Below, piece after piece: positions 8,010-16,245 of a DNA stretch of 43,568 bases. A program made the position numbers and the translations under genes. This DNA comes from an uncultured Odoribacter sp. (GTDB taxonomy: Bacteria; Bacteroidota; Bacteroidia; Bacteroidales; Marinifilaceae). Each line of letters opens with the position of its first letter. The stretch's first letter is position 1. Where the stretch lies: assembly GCA_910589025.1 (NCBI GenBank), contig CAJURM010000023.1, positions 1 to 43,568 of the forward strand, read 5' to 3'. The notes under the pieces were generated by a model. The model was not told the DNA's origin, did no database searches, and saw only the letters and a list, made by a program, of their open reading frames with translations.

Positions 8010-9563
8010 TTACCTTTTCAAAATCTCTTCCAGATCGATTCGCTGGAAATAGAGGTCATTGGCTCCTTCAAAAAATACGCCCAGTGTTGTCGGGTTGATT
8101 TGTGCTAAACAGGAGTATCCGAAAGAATCCGGTTCATAAATCAACGTATGGTATTTTTCAGGCCAGGTCTTTCCTTCATCAAAGCTGAGCTTTAACGTCA
8201 GATGATGGCGTCCTTTGGTCGTGGCGGGGTTGAAGAATGCCAGACCGTTTTTACCGTCGGCTGTTTTTATCCGGATGATGCTGGCCTGACAAACCGGTTC
8301 CGGCAGAGCGGAGCGGGATGTCGGGTGTTCCGTCCAGGTTTTTCCCCAGTCTTTTGTTGTACATACAGACCGGGAGCCTCCGTTATCGTCACGCATATTC
8401 AGCATGAGGGAACCGTCTGTCAGTTCAACGACCTGGGCTTCTGTCGTGTTGGGTTTTGCTCCAGTTCCCATATGCCAGGTTTTTCCTTTGTCTTTGCTGT
8501 ATACGATGGTAGAGTGCGGAACTTGATTTTTGTCTTTGTATTGGGCGGCAAATACCAATGTCCCGTCCTGGGTGGTGATGCCCATTCCCGGACCGTTGAA
8601 ACAAAGGTGCCATTCCGGTTTCTTTATTTGCGGAGTGATGCTGATGGGTTCAGACCAGGTGGCTCCTTCATCATCACTGTATACCACTACAAACTGACCG
8701 GTTTCTTCCGGTTTCATTCCCGGCTTGGAAGCCCACCAGGCGCGTTGGTTCGGTTTGCCGTGGAGCCACAAAGCTGCTACCCATACGCGTCCGGTTTCCG
8801 GGTCTACGAGGATAGCCGGGTCTCCGGCCCCGTTTTCTTTCTGAGGACGTCCGCCCCATTCACCCATGTCGATGGCTTTTTGCATCGGTAACCAGGTTTG
8901 TCCGCCGTCCAGGCTCCGACTGACGCCTACGTCAATATCTTCCTGCAGGTCGGCAGAATTGTTCCAGCGGATGTCATACACCGTAATTAATGTTCCTTTC
9001 GGAGTGCAAACCATTCCCGGGATGCGGTAGGATTTGCTGCCGTCGTCGTTACGCTGCCGCACGGCATAGCCGATAGCAGAAGGCCGGAGGGAGGAATTTT
9101 CTTCGATGTTTACCCGGGCATCTTCGATGGTGAGGTCCTGACAAGTCATATTGACATTGTGTGTCAAATCGGCTTCGGGCTTCAGTGTTACGGATACCCA
9201 GAAATAATTGTCTCCGGGTTTCAGAAATTGTTTTCCTTTAAATCGGATATTTTTTGCTGCGGCAGAGGGCTGACCAAACAATACATTCGGATTGAATTGG
9301 GCCGAGTTTCCCGTAAAATAAGCGCGGACGGATTCGATATCCGATAATTGGGTCGTACCGTCTGGTGTCAGGGTGATAGACGTGACGCAGATTTCCCGGT
9401 CGGTAGGATTATTGACTTTAAGCGTCAACAAAGAGTTCTCTTGTTTCCTGATAAATACAGGTGTTGTCATTTTTGAGGGCGTCACGTTCACCTCATATTG
9501 AGGAGCCGTACATCCCGCAATAAGAAAAAAGAATAAAACAGAAAATAAGTTTATTTTTCTCAT
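8010..9563 (-). CDS. nanH: Exo-alpha-sialidase, GH33, lipoprotein
   Basis: A 517-aa neuraminidase that removes terminal sialic acid from glycoconjugates. A lipoprotein signal with lipobox IAGC places the acylated Cys at 18, so it sits on the outer membrane or in the periplasm. Residues about 20-160 are the beta-rich N-terminal domain usual in Bacteroides sialidases. The six-bladed propeller follows, with the FRIP-type motif YRIP at 179-182 and five Asp-boxes: SLDGGQTW 217, SDDEGATW 296, SKDKGKTW 356, TKDWGKTW 403 and SFDEGKTW 460. Likely catalytic residues are Arg180, Glu375, Arg391 and Tyr483 (in FGYSCL). It is a single-gene unit; no sialate lyase, epimerase or transporter gene lies beside it, so the released sugar is handled elsewhere or left to neighbours. 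Confidence 0.93.
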   Translation of the reverse strand: MRKINLFSVLFFFLIAGCTAPQYEVNVTPSKMTTPVFIRKQENSLLTLKVNNPTDREICVTSITLTPDGTTQLSDIESVRAYFTGNSAQFNPNVLFGQPSAAAKNIRFKGKQFLKPGDNYFWVSVTLKPEADLTHNVNMTCQDLTIEDARVNIEENSSLRPSAIGYAVRQRNDDGSKSYRIPGMVCTPKGTLITVYDIRWNNSADLQEDIDVGVSRSLDGGQTWLPMQKAIDMGEWGGRPQKENGAGDPAILVDPETGRVWVAALWLHGKPNQRAWWASKPGMKPEETGQFVVVYSDDEGATWSEPISITPQIKKPEWHLCFNGPGMGITTQDGTLVFAAQYKDKNQVPHSTIVYSKDKGKTWHMGTGAKPNTTEAQVVELTDGSLMLNMRDDNGGSRSVCTTKDWGKTWTEHPTSRSALPEPVCQASIIRIKTADGKNGLAFFNPATTKGRHHLTLKLSFDEGKTWPEKYHTLIYEPDSFGYSCLAQINPTTLGVFFEGANDLYFQRIDLEEILKR

Positions 9564-9604
9564 AAAAGAAGGTGTTATGTATTTTGATTTTGAAATGATT
9601 TCGA

Positions 9605-9612
9605 CAAATATA
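9605..9612 (-). promoter_or_regulatory. -7 box of the sialidase gene
   Basis: On the minus strand this is TATATTTG, a match to TAnnTTTG, about 42 bp upstream of the sialidase ATG. No clear TTTG is seen 19-21 bp further up, so only the -7 element is supported. Confidence 0.5.
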
Positions 9613-9711
9613 ATAATGTTTTTAAAATAATTTATTAATTAATCCGGTAATTCTTTACTGAAATCGTATTATCTTTCAACTCAAAATGAAAAGAAGCGGA
9701 CAATAAAGTAA

Positions 9712-10389
9712 ATGACAATGAAAGAGATATTTGATTTTTTACGGAGATTACGGGAGAACAATAACCGGGAGTGGTTCAACGAACACAAAACTGAATTTCT
9801 GGAATTAAAGGCGGGTTTTGAGGGTTGGATAGGGCAATTGATTGGGAAAATTGCGGAGTTTGATGAGGAAATCCGGGGATTAGCGGTGAAAGATTGTGTC
9901 TATCGTATTTACCGGGATACCCGTTTTTCGCCCGATAAGACCCCTTATAAAACCCACATGGCGGCTTATATCTGTGCTCCGCGTGGCAGAAGTAGTGTCA
10001 GAGCCGGTTATTATGTGCATGTGGAACCGGATAATTCTTTAATCGGGGGCGGATTGTATTGTCCCGAGCCTGCTTTGTTAAAGCGGGTACGCAGGGATAT
10101 TTATGAAAACATAGAGGAATTTACAGGCATATTGCGGGGCAAAGAGTTTGCCAGGGAGTTTAAGGGACTGGATGCGGAAGGCATGTTAAAAAAGGTGCCG
10201 GCTCCTTTTCCTGCCGATTTTCCCGAAGGTGATTTGTTGAAACATAAGCATTACGATGTAATCAGCCGGAAACCGGACTCCTTTTTTGAAGGGGAGCGGG
10301 CGTTAAAAAAGATTGCGGAGGTATGTAAAGTCATGCAGCCTTTCAACCGTTTCCTGAATTATACGGTAGACGGGGAGGGTGAAAATTAG
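9712..10389 (+). CDS. DUF2461 family protein
   Basis: A 225-aa cytoplasmic protein matching the DUF2461 (TIGR02453) family in length and signature motifs: an N-terminal FDFLRRLRENNNREWFNEHK, then YRIYRDTRFSPDKTPYKTHM and YYVHVEPDNSLIGGGLYCPE. The family is widespread in bacteria and fungi and has no settled biochemical role. Two start codons are possible, at 9712 and 9718; the residues between them (MT) carry no family signal. It stands alone, about 90 bp before purD, and reads away from the sialidase gene. There is no signal peptide or membrane segment. Confidence 0.88.
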   Translation: MTMKEIFDFLRRLRENNNREWFNEHKTEFLELKAGFEGWIGQLIGKIAEFDEEIRGLAVKDCVYRIYRDTRFSPDKTPYKTHMAAYICAPRGRSSVRAGYYVHVEPDNSLIGGGLYCPEPALLKRVRRDIYENIEEFTGILRGKEFAREFKGLDAEGMLKKVPAPFPADFPEGDLLKHKHYDVISRKPDSFFEGERALKKIAEVCKVMQPFNRFLNYTVDGEGEN

Positions 10390-10423
10390 GCGTGCGGATA
10401 GGCAGTTTTCTGCTTGCAATTAT

Positions 10424-10431
10424 TACTTTTG
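10424..10431 (+). promoter_or_regulatory. -7 box upstream of purD
   Basis: TACTTTTG matches TAnnTTTG, 45 bp upstream of the purD ATG at 10477. The -33 element is not clear, so purD may also receive read-through from the DUF2461 gene. Confidence 0.45.
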
Positions 10432-10476
10432 TGTGGCCGGAAGGCAAAAAAGATAACATCAGTAAAATAGATAACG

Positions 10477-11754
10477 ATGAATGTTTTGTTATTGGGAAAC
10501 GGGGGACGTGAACATGCTTTGGCCTGGAAGATGTTGCAAAGTCCGGAATTGAAAAAATTGTATGTGGCTCCCGGAAATGCGGGGACGGCTCAGATTGCTG
10601 AAAATGTAAATATCGGGGTGACCGATTTTTCAGCTATTGCGGATTTCGTTGCAGAGAAAGGTGTGGACATGGTCGTCGTGGGGCCTGAAGATCCGCTGGT
10701 GGAAGGCATCCGGGATTATTTGGAAGCCGACGGACGTTTTAAAGACCTGAAAATAATCGGTCCCGGCAAAGCGGGTGCCATCCTGGAAGGGAGTAAGGAT
10801 TTTGCCAAGGAATTTATGCAGAGGCATCATATTCCGACTGCGGCTTATCGTACGGTAACATCGGCACAGGTGGAGGAAGGGAAAGCTTTTCTGCGGACGC
10901 TAAAACCGCCTTACGTATTGAAAGCCGACGGGCTTGCAGCAGGAAAAGGTGTATTGATTCTGAATCGTCTGGAGGAAGCGGAGGAAGAATTGGAAGAGAT
11001 GCTGGGGGGAAAATTCGGGAAAGCCAGCAACCGTGTGGTGATAGAGGAATTTTTGTCCGGAATAGAAATTTCGGTTTTTGCCATAACCGATGGAAAAGAC
11101 TATAAAATATTGGGGTCTGCAAAGGATTATAAAAGAATAGGAGAGGGAGATACCGGACTCAATACGGGAGGCATGGGAGCGGTATCTCCTGTACCTTTTG
11201 CCGATGAGGAGTTCAACAAAAAAGTGGAGGAGCGGATTGTCCGGCCTACGATAGAAGGGTTGAAAAAAGATGGCATTGATTACAAAGGATTCGTATTCTT
11301 CGGCCTCATGAATTCGAACGGCGATCCTTTGGTCATAGAATACAATGTCCGGATGGGAGACCCGGAGACGGAAGTAGTCATGCCGCGCTTAAAAACCGAT
11401 TTGCTTCGTCTGTTTGAGGCTACCGCAACCGGTAAACTCTCTGAAGTGGTGTTTGAAATGGATGAACGGGTATGTACCACGGTCATGTTGGTTGCTCAGG
11501 GGTATCCCGAAAAATACGAAAAGGGAAAAGAGATCGGAATCGGTCAGGTGGAAGGGAGCATCGTATTTCATGCCGGGACAAAATTGTCGGAGGGGAAAGT
11601 GGTGACGAACGGCGGGCGGGTTATTGCCGTTAGCTCTTTCGGAAAGACCATCGGGGAAGGTTTGCGGCATTCTTACGACAATATCGGAAAAATAACCTTT
11701 GAAGGGAAGAATTTCAGAAGGGATATCGGAAAAGATTTGATGAACTGGAAATAA
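10477..11754 (+). CDS. purD: Phosphoribosylamine--glycine ligase
   Basis: A 425-aa GARS enzyme that ligates glycine to phosphoribosylamine with ATP in de novo purine synthesis. The N-terminal dinucleotide-like domain opens with MNVLLLGNGGREHALAWK and carries YVAPGNAGTA. The ATP-grasp domain shows GSKDFAKEFM, VLKADGLAAGKGV, EEFLSGIEISVFAI and GLNTGGMGAVSP, and the metal-binding end shows IEYNVRMGDPETEVVMPRL. Length is normal for the family. Other purine genes are absent, but the gene is followed 29 bp later by a membrane protein, likely in the same transcript. I recall the same pair (purD with a DUF6427 membrane protein) in flavobacteria. Confidence 0.97.
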   Translation: MNVLLLGNGGREHALAWKMLQSPELKKLYVAPGNAGTAQIAENVNIGVTDFSAIADFVAEKGVDMVVVGPEDPLVEGIRDYLEADGRFKDLKIIGPGKAGAILEGSKDFAKEFMQRHHIPTAAYRTVTSAQVEEGKAFLRTLKPPYVLKADGLAAGKGVLILNRLEEAEEELEEMLGGKFGKASNRVVIEEFLSGIEISVFAITDGKDYKILGSAKDYKRIGEGDTGLNTGGMGAVSPVPFADEEFNKKVEERIVRPTIEGLKKDGIDYKGFVFFGLMNSNGDPLVIEYNVRMGDPETEVVMPRLKTDLLRLFEATATGKLSEVVFEMDERVCTTVMLVAQGYPEKYEKGKEIGIGQVEGSIVFHAGTKLSEGKVVTNGGRVIAVSSFGKTIGEGLRHSYDNIGKITFEGKNFRRDIGKDLMNWK

Positions 11755-11783
11755 GGGGTTACGGCAACTAAAAAGAGATACCG

Positions 11784-12755
11784 ATGATATTTGAGCGTTT
11801 TTTGAAGTCGAAAAAGCTGTATATGCTTTTTTTGTTGCCTTTTGTGGCGGTAACTCTTGCTGTTGTTCATTTCTATACCATACATAGAGCCTGTCAGCCG
11901 GATGATGGAGTGACTCTGTTCCCGTTACAGATTATCGGGTCCATGTCGGCGGAAGAGGCTGTTACGGGAGGTTTCATAGGTCTGCTTTTGCTGGCCTATG
12001 CTCTTTTTTTCCTGAATGCGAAATACAAATTTTTATCTCAGCTGACCGCATTGCCCTCCTTGGTGTATATTCTTCTGACTGCCGGGTTGATACCTGCTTA
12101 CGGTTTGGGTTATCTGCATGTGGCTTTGCTGTTGCTGATGGTGGGGTTCGGTGGGTTGCAGGCGGCTATTTTAGATTCCCAGTCCAACAGTCCTGTTTTT
12201 AATCTTGGTTTTTTTGTATGCAGTGCGGTAATCGTTTACCCGAAGTTTATTTTGATGGCTTTGTGGGCTTTGTGCGTGCTGTTTTTTTCTGGCCGTTCCA
12301 CTGTAAAAGATGTTGTCGCCTTGCTTTTGGGCTTTGCTGTTGCGTTATTCTTTACACTGTTCGGTTATTTCTGGACGGATCGTTTGGCTGATTTCATGCC
12401 GTTGTTCCGGGAGAATTTATTATCGGGGGAATTTTTGAAATTTCCGGACTGGTCGGAAGCTCTACGATGGGGAATATTGCTTTTATTGTTGTTGGCAACA
12501 TTGGTAAAAATTATCAGCTACTATCCGATGTCGGTTGTTAACCAAAGGCGGGGTATTGCTTCCTTAATATCCCTGCTCTTTTTTATGGGACTGACCCTGT
12601 TTGTGATACCCGGCATACAGATGAATTTTGCCTATGCATTATCCTGGCCTTTGGCTTATCTCTATGCGCAGTATTTTATTTTGCAGCGGTTTGGATGGAT
12701 AAGCGACTTTTTCTTTCTCTTGCTCCTCTTCTCCTGTTTTACTCAATTGCTGTGA
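11784..12755 (+). CDS. Polytopic membrane protein, DUF6427-like
   Basis: A 323-aa integral inner-membrane protein with roughly eight to nine hydrophobic segments, among them MLFLLPFVAVTLAVVHF, GLLLLAYALFFL, LPSLVYILLTAGLIP, VALLLLMVGFGGL, ALWALCVLFF, VALLLGFAVALFFTLFG, ILLLLLLATLV and LISLLFFMGLTLFVI. I recognise no catalytic motif. Position directly after purD, and near dihydroorotase and a polyprenol-phosphate mannosyltransferase, resembles the neighbourhood of DUF6427 proteins in other Bacteroidetes as I remember it; that family assignment is an inference and a profile search would settle it. Function is unknown. The gene ends 23 bp before the convergent dihydroorotase gene. Confidence 0.7.
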   Translation: MIFERFLKSKKLYMLFLLPFVAVTLAVVHFYTIHRACQPDDGVTLFPLQIIGSMSAEEAVTGGFIGLLLLAYALFFLNAKYKFLSQLTALPSLVYILLTAGLIPAYGLGYLHVALLLLMVGFGGLQAAILDSQSNSPVFNLGFFVCSAVIVYPKFILMALWALCVLFFSGRSTVKDVVALLLGFAVALFFTLFGYFWTDRLADFMPLFRENLLSGEFLKFPDWSEALRWGILLLLLLATLVKIISYYPMSVVNQRRGIASLISLLFFMGLTLFVIPGIQMNFAYALSWPLAYLYAQYFILQRFGWISDFFFLLLLFSCFTQLL

Positions 12756-12778
12756 AAAGAACCTGGTTTCTTTCAGTT

Positions 12779-14116
12779 TTAAGGATTGAAACGAAGTAAT
12801 TCTCCTCTTACGGAGTCGTTGAATTGGCCTTTGTGATAGACAACAGTACCATTTACTATTGTAGTTTGGATTTTATAAGACAAGGGTGTCCCTTCAAGGG
12901 GTGACCAGCCGCATTTATACAGGATATTTTCTTTTCTTACGGTCCATTCTTCTTTCTTGAACAGACAGAGGTCTGCTTTATACCCTTTGCGTATATAGCC
13001 TCTTTTATCGATTCTGTACAGGTCTGCCGGAGCGTGGCACATGCGGTTGACGATTGTTTCAAGCGTGATTTCTCCTTTTTCCATCAATTCCAGCATCACA
13101 GGCAGTGAATGTTGTACCATCGGGCCTCCGCTGGCCGCTTTCAGGTAGTTCCCGCTTTTTTCTTCCGGCGCATGGGGAGCATGGTCGGTTGCAATAACGC
13201 TGATAAGTCCTGTATTGACAGCCTGTAGAAGGGCTTTGCGGTCGTCTTCCGTCTTAATTGCCGGATTCCATTTGACCCAATTGCCTTTTTTCTTGTAGGC
13301 AAAGTCATTGAACCACAGATGGTGTACACACACTTCTCCGGTAATGTTTTTTCCTATGTTTCTGGCTTTTTCCAGCAGGGAGAGTTCATCTTGTGTACTC
13401 AGATGCAGTATATGTAAACGGGTATTGTGTTTGGATGCCAGTTCGAAGGCTAACGATGAACTTTTGAAACAGGCTTCCCGGCTCCGGATCAGCGGATGGC
13501 AGGAAGGAGGAATCTCCTCGCCGTATTTTTTTTTATAAAATGCCAGGTTCCGGTTGATTATCGGGGTGTCTTCACAATGTGTGGCCACCAGCAGGGGCGA
13601 TTCGGCAAAGATTTTTTCCAGTGTTTCGACACGCTCCACTAACATGTTGCCGGTAGAAGAGCCCATGAACACTTTAATACCGCAGGTCGTATAGGGATCG
13701 GCCTGCCTGATTTCATTCAGATTGTCGGAGGTTGCCCCCAGATAAAAAGAATAGTTTACGCAAGCATGCTCCCGGGCAATCTCCTGTTTTTCTTTTAACA
13801 GTTTCAGCGTTGTTGTGGGCGGAATAACGTTGGGCATATCCATGAAAGAGGTCACTCCCCCTGCTGCGGCAGCCCGGCTGCCTTCTGTAATATCGCCTTT
13901 GTGTGTGAGTCCCGGTTCTCTGAAATGTACCTGGTCGTCGATGACTCCGGGAATCACGAATTGGCCGTCGGCGTCTATGATTTCAGCTCCCTGAAAATCC
14001 GCTTCGTTCAGTTTGCCGGGAATAATATCGACAATCAGTTGGTCTTCAATTATAATATGGGCCTGATAGGTCTTGTTTTCGTTGACAAGGGTGCCGTTTT
14101 TTATAATCTTTCTCAT
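12779..14116 (-). CDS. pyrC: Dihydroorotase
   Basis: A 445-aa amidohydrolase-fold enzyme that interconverts carbamoyl-aspartate and dihydroorotate in pyrimidine synthesis. The N-terminal metal motif reads VIDDQVHFREPGLTHKGD: the usual HxH is Q-V-H here (Gln62, His64). Other features are present: GGVTSFMDMPN, the carboxylated-Lys region GIKVFMGSS, metal or substrate His in ATHCED and LHILHLST, and the catalytic ATDHAPHAPEEK. The C-terminus returns to the small beta domain (GYKADLCLFKKEEWTV). It is last in a minus-strand run after the glycosyltransferase (16 bp gap). The Gln substitution looks like a Bacteroidetes-wide variant rather than decay, since everything around it is intact. Confidence 0.94.
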   Translation of the reverse strand: MRKIIKNGTLVNENKTYQAHIIIEDQLIVDIIPGKLNEADFQGAEIIDADGQFVIPGVIDDQVHFREPGLTHKGDITEGSRAAAAGGVTSFMDMPNVIPPTTTLKLLKEKQEIAREHACVNYSFYLGATSDNLNEIRQADPYTTCGIKVFMGSSTGNMLVERVETLEKIFAESPLLVATHCEDTPIINRNLAFYKKKYGEEIPPSCHPLIRSREACFKSSSLAFELASKHNTRLHILHLSTQDELSLLEKARNIGKNITGEVCVHHLWFNDFAYKKKGNWVKWNPAIKTEDDRKALLQAVNTGLISVIATDHAPHAPEEKSGNYLKAASGGPMVQHSLPVMLELMEKGEITLETIVNRMCHAPADLYRIDKRGYIRKGYKADLCLFKKEEWTVRKENILYKCGWSPLEGTPLSYKIQTTIVNGTVVYHKGQFNDSVRGELLRFNP

Positions 14117-14132
14117 AGGCCGGGCGTTGTAA

Positions 14133-14861
14133 TCAGTTTTTTTTCTTTCTTCTGAAAAGGCTCCTGATTTTCATCAGGAATACCCCCAGAAATGCTTCGG
14201 TGAAAATACCTCCGCTCATTTTGGACGTTCCTAATGTGCGGTCAGTGAAGATAATGGGTACTTCTTTCAGCTTGAATCCGGATGTCCACGCTGTAAATTT
14301 CATCTCTATCTGGAATGCGTATCCTTTGAAACGGATTTTTTTTAGGTCAATGCTTTCCAGTACTTTCCGGGTGTAGCAGACAAATCCGGCGGTAGCGTCG
14401 TGCACTTTCATGCCTGTTACGATTTTCACATATTTGGAGGCAAAGTATGACATGAGTACTCTTCCCATAGGCCAGTTTACCACATTTACTCCCGTGACAT
14501 AGCGGGATCCGATGGCCATATCGGCACCTTCGCGGCAGGCCTCATATAAGCGTACCAAATCATCCGGATTATGGGAGAAGTCGGCATCCATTTCAAAAAT
14601 ATAATTGTAGTTCCGGGCTAATCCCCATTCGAAACCGGCGATATATGCGGTTCCCAGACCCAATTTCCCTTCCCGTTGAATCATGTGCAGTCCCGGAAAC
14701 TCTTCTTGTAACTTTTGTACAATATCTGCCGTGCCGTCGGGGGAGTTATCTTCGATAATCACAATGTCGAATGCCGGTTGCAGGGAAAAAACATACCGGA
14801 TGATATTTTCGATGTTTTCTTTTTCGTTATAGGTCGGGATGATAACTAATCTGTCGTTCAC
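14133..14861 (-). CDS. Polyprenol-monophosphomannose synthase-like GT2 glycosyltransferase
   Basis: A 242-aa GT2 enzyme of the DPM1 type, which transfers a sugar (typically mannose) from a nucleotide donor to polyprenyl phosphate on the inner leaflet. Motifs seen: VIIPTYNEKENIENII at the start, VIIEDNSPDGTAD, FEMDADFSHNPDDL (metal-binding DxD region), MAIGSRYVTG, DATAGFVCYTRKVLE, and a C-terminal RTLGTSKMSGGIFTEA. It lacks the C-terminal transmembrane pair of longer GtrB-type enzymes, fitting the short soluble DPM1 class. It lies between murF (9 bp upstream) and pyrC (16 bp downstream), clearly one transcription unit. Donor sugar specificity cannot be read from sequence; protein O-mannosylation, common in Bacteroidetes, is a plausible use. 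Confidence 0.88.
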   Translation of the reverse strand: MNDRLVIIPTYNEKENIENIIRYVFSLQPAFDIVIIEDNSPDGTADIVQKLQEEFPGLHMIQREGKLGLGTAYIAGFEWGLARNYNYIFEMDADFSHNPDDLVRLYEACREGADMAIGSRYVTGVNVVNWPMGRVLMSYFASKYVKIVTGMKVHDATAGFVCYTRKVLESIDLKKIRFKGYAFQIEMKFTAWTSGFKLKEVPIIFTDRTLGTSKMSGGIFTEAFLGVFLMKIRSLFRRKKKN

Positions 14862-14870
14862 GTGATGTGA

Positions 14871-16163
14871 TTATAAATATTCAACAATTCGTTCCAGTCT
14901 GTTTCCTCTGGAGCCTTTTACTAAAATACAGGCGTCCTGAATCGGTTGTTCGTTCAGCCGTAGGAGTAGGTCGTCTGTGGTTCTGAAATGTCGGATAAAG
15001 TTACTACTATTACCGTAATGTTCAAAGTTATCCCCGACCAGAATAATCTGGGAGAAACCGGCATTTCGGGTCAGATTGAATACCTCCTCATGTGCCTGTG
15101 CGCTGTTTTCTCCCAACTCGCGCATTTCTCCGAGGACAACTATTTTATTGTCAGCCCGGAACTCCCTGAAATTTTCAAGGGCAGCCTTCATGCTGCTGGG
15201 ATTGGCGTTGTATGCGTCCAGGATGATTGTATTCCGGGACGTTTTTATCAATTGGGAACGCAGGTTCGACGGCTGATAGGATTCGATGGATTTTTGAATC
15301 TCCAGCGCTGGGATGCCCATTTCCATGCCGAGACAGGAAGCGGCCATCGCATTCTCAAAATTGTATCCTCCGATGAGGTGGGTACGGACATACAGGTCTC
15401 CTTTTAATGTGTTGAGAGCATATACGAGGAAAGGAATGGATTGTTTGATTTCTCCTTTCAAGGCATTTCCGTTCTGTCCGTATGTGCTTCTTTCTATTCC
15501 TTCTGACAGTTCCAACAGCAGGGAGTCCCCGGCATTGACAAACAATTTGCCGTTTTTAGCCCGGATGTGGTCATACAGTTGTTTTTTGGTGGCGATGATA
15601 TTTTCGTATGATCCGAAACCTTCCAGGTGAGCCTGTCCGACGTTGGTAATTATTCCGTAGTCGGGGTCGGCAATGTCACACAGAGTTTTGATCTCTCCCG
15701 GATGATTGGCTCCCATTTCGACAATACCGAACTGGGTACTTTCGTCCATACTGAGCAGGGTAAGCGGTACTCCGATGTGGTTGTTGAAATTGCCTTGGGT
15801 GGCAAATGTTTTGTATTTTACCGACAGGACGGCGTGGCAAAGCTCTTTGGTGGTCGTTTTGCCGTTTGTTCCCGTAATGCCTAATATCGGAATACCGAGC
15901 CGGTGACGGTGATAGGAGGCAATCTCCTGGAGAAAGCGGAGGGTATCCGGTACCCAGAGACATTGGGGATGATTCCGGTATTTTTCATCATCCGTAACTG
16001 AAACGGAAGCTCCCGCTTCAATGGCTTGTAAGGCAAAGTTATTCCCGTTGAAATTTTCTCCTTTCAGGGCGATGAAGACATCGCCTTCCTGAAGCGCGCG
16101 CGAATCCGTTGTTATCCGGTGGCCCCGGATGTATTGATCATATAGGTTCTCAAGATTTTGCAT
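14871..16163 (-). CDS. murF: UDP-N-acetylmuramoyl-tripeptide--D-alanyl-D-alanine ligase
   Basis: A 430-aa Mur ligase that adds D-Ala-D-Ala to UDP-MurNAc-tripeptide in the cytoplasm, the last step of precursor assembly. The N-terminal UDP-binding domain (TDSRALQEGDVFIALKGENF) is followed by the ATP site GITGTNGKTTTKELC, TQGNFNNHIGVPLTLL, EMGANHPGEI, NVGQAHLEGFGSYENI, then the C-terminal domain with DAYNANPSSMKAALENF and VLGEMRELG. Length is normal (about 430-450 aa). It starts 82 bp after the gldJ stop, beyond a terminator, with no strong promoter visible in that gap, so partial read-through from gldJ is likely. I recall gldJ-murF adjacency in other Bacteroidetes. Confidence 0.96.
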   Translation of the reverse strand: MQNLENLYDQYIRGHRITTDSRALQEGDVFIALKGENFNGNNFALQAIEAGASVSVTDDEKYRNHPQCLWVPDTLRFLQEIASYHRHRLGIPILGITGTNGKTTTKELCHAVLSVKYKTFATQGNFNNHIGVPLTLLSMDESTQFGIVEMGANHPGEIKTLCDIADPDYGIITNVGQAHLEGFGSYENIIATKKQLYDHIRAKNGKLFVNAGDSLLLELSEGIERSTYGQNGNALKGEIKQSIPFLVYALNTLKGDLYVRTHLIGGYNFENAMAASCLGMEMGIPALEIQKSIESYQPSNLRSQLIKTSRNTIILDAYNANPSSMKAALENFREFRADNKIVVLGEMRELGENSAQAHEEVFNLTRNAGFSQIILVGDNFEHYGNSSNFIRHFRTTDDLLLRLNEQPIQDACILVKGSRGNRLERIVEYL

Positions 16164-16196
16164 AAAACCGGATTAAAAAGTCAGTGGAATTCATTA

Positions 16197-16227
16197 AAAA
16201 AGGTTGTGCAATTTACACAACCTTTTT
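16197..16227 (-). terminator. Intrinsic terminator after gldJ
   Basis: GGTTGTG (16202-16208) pairs with CACAACC (16216-16222) around a 7-nt loop; flanking A5 and T5 runs extend the stem, and the minus strand ends in a T run. It sits 19 bp beyond the gldJ stop codon and before murF. Confidence 0.8.
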
Positions 16228-16245
16228 ATTCGATTATTCGTGAAG

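Noticed and set aside
12755..12778. Hairpin terminator between the membrane protein gene and pyrC
   Set aside because: GAAAAGAACC and GGTTTCTTTC pair only with mismatches and there is no proper loop, so it is too weak to annotate.
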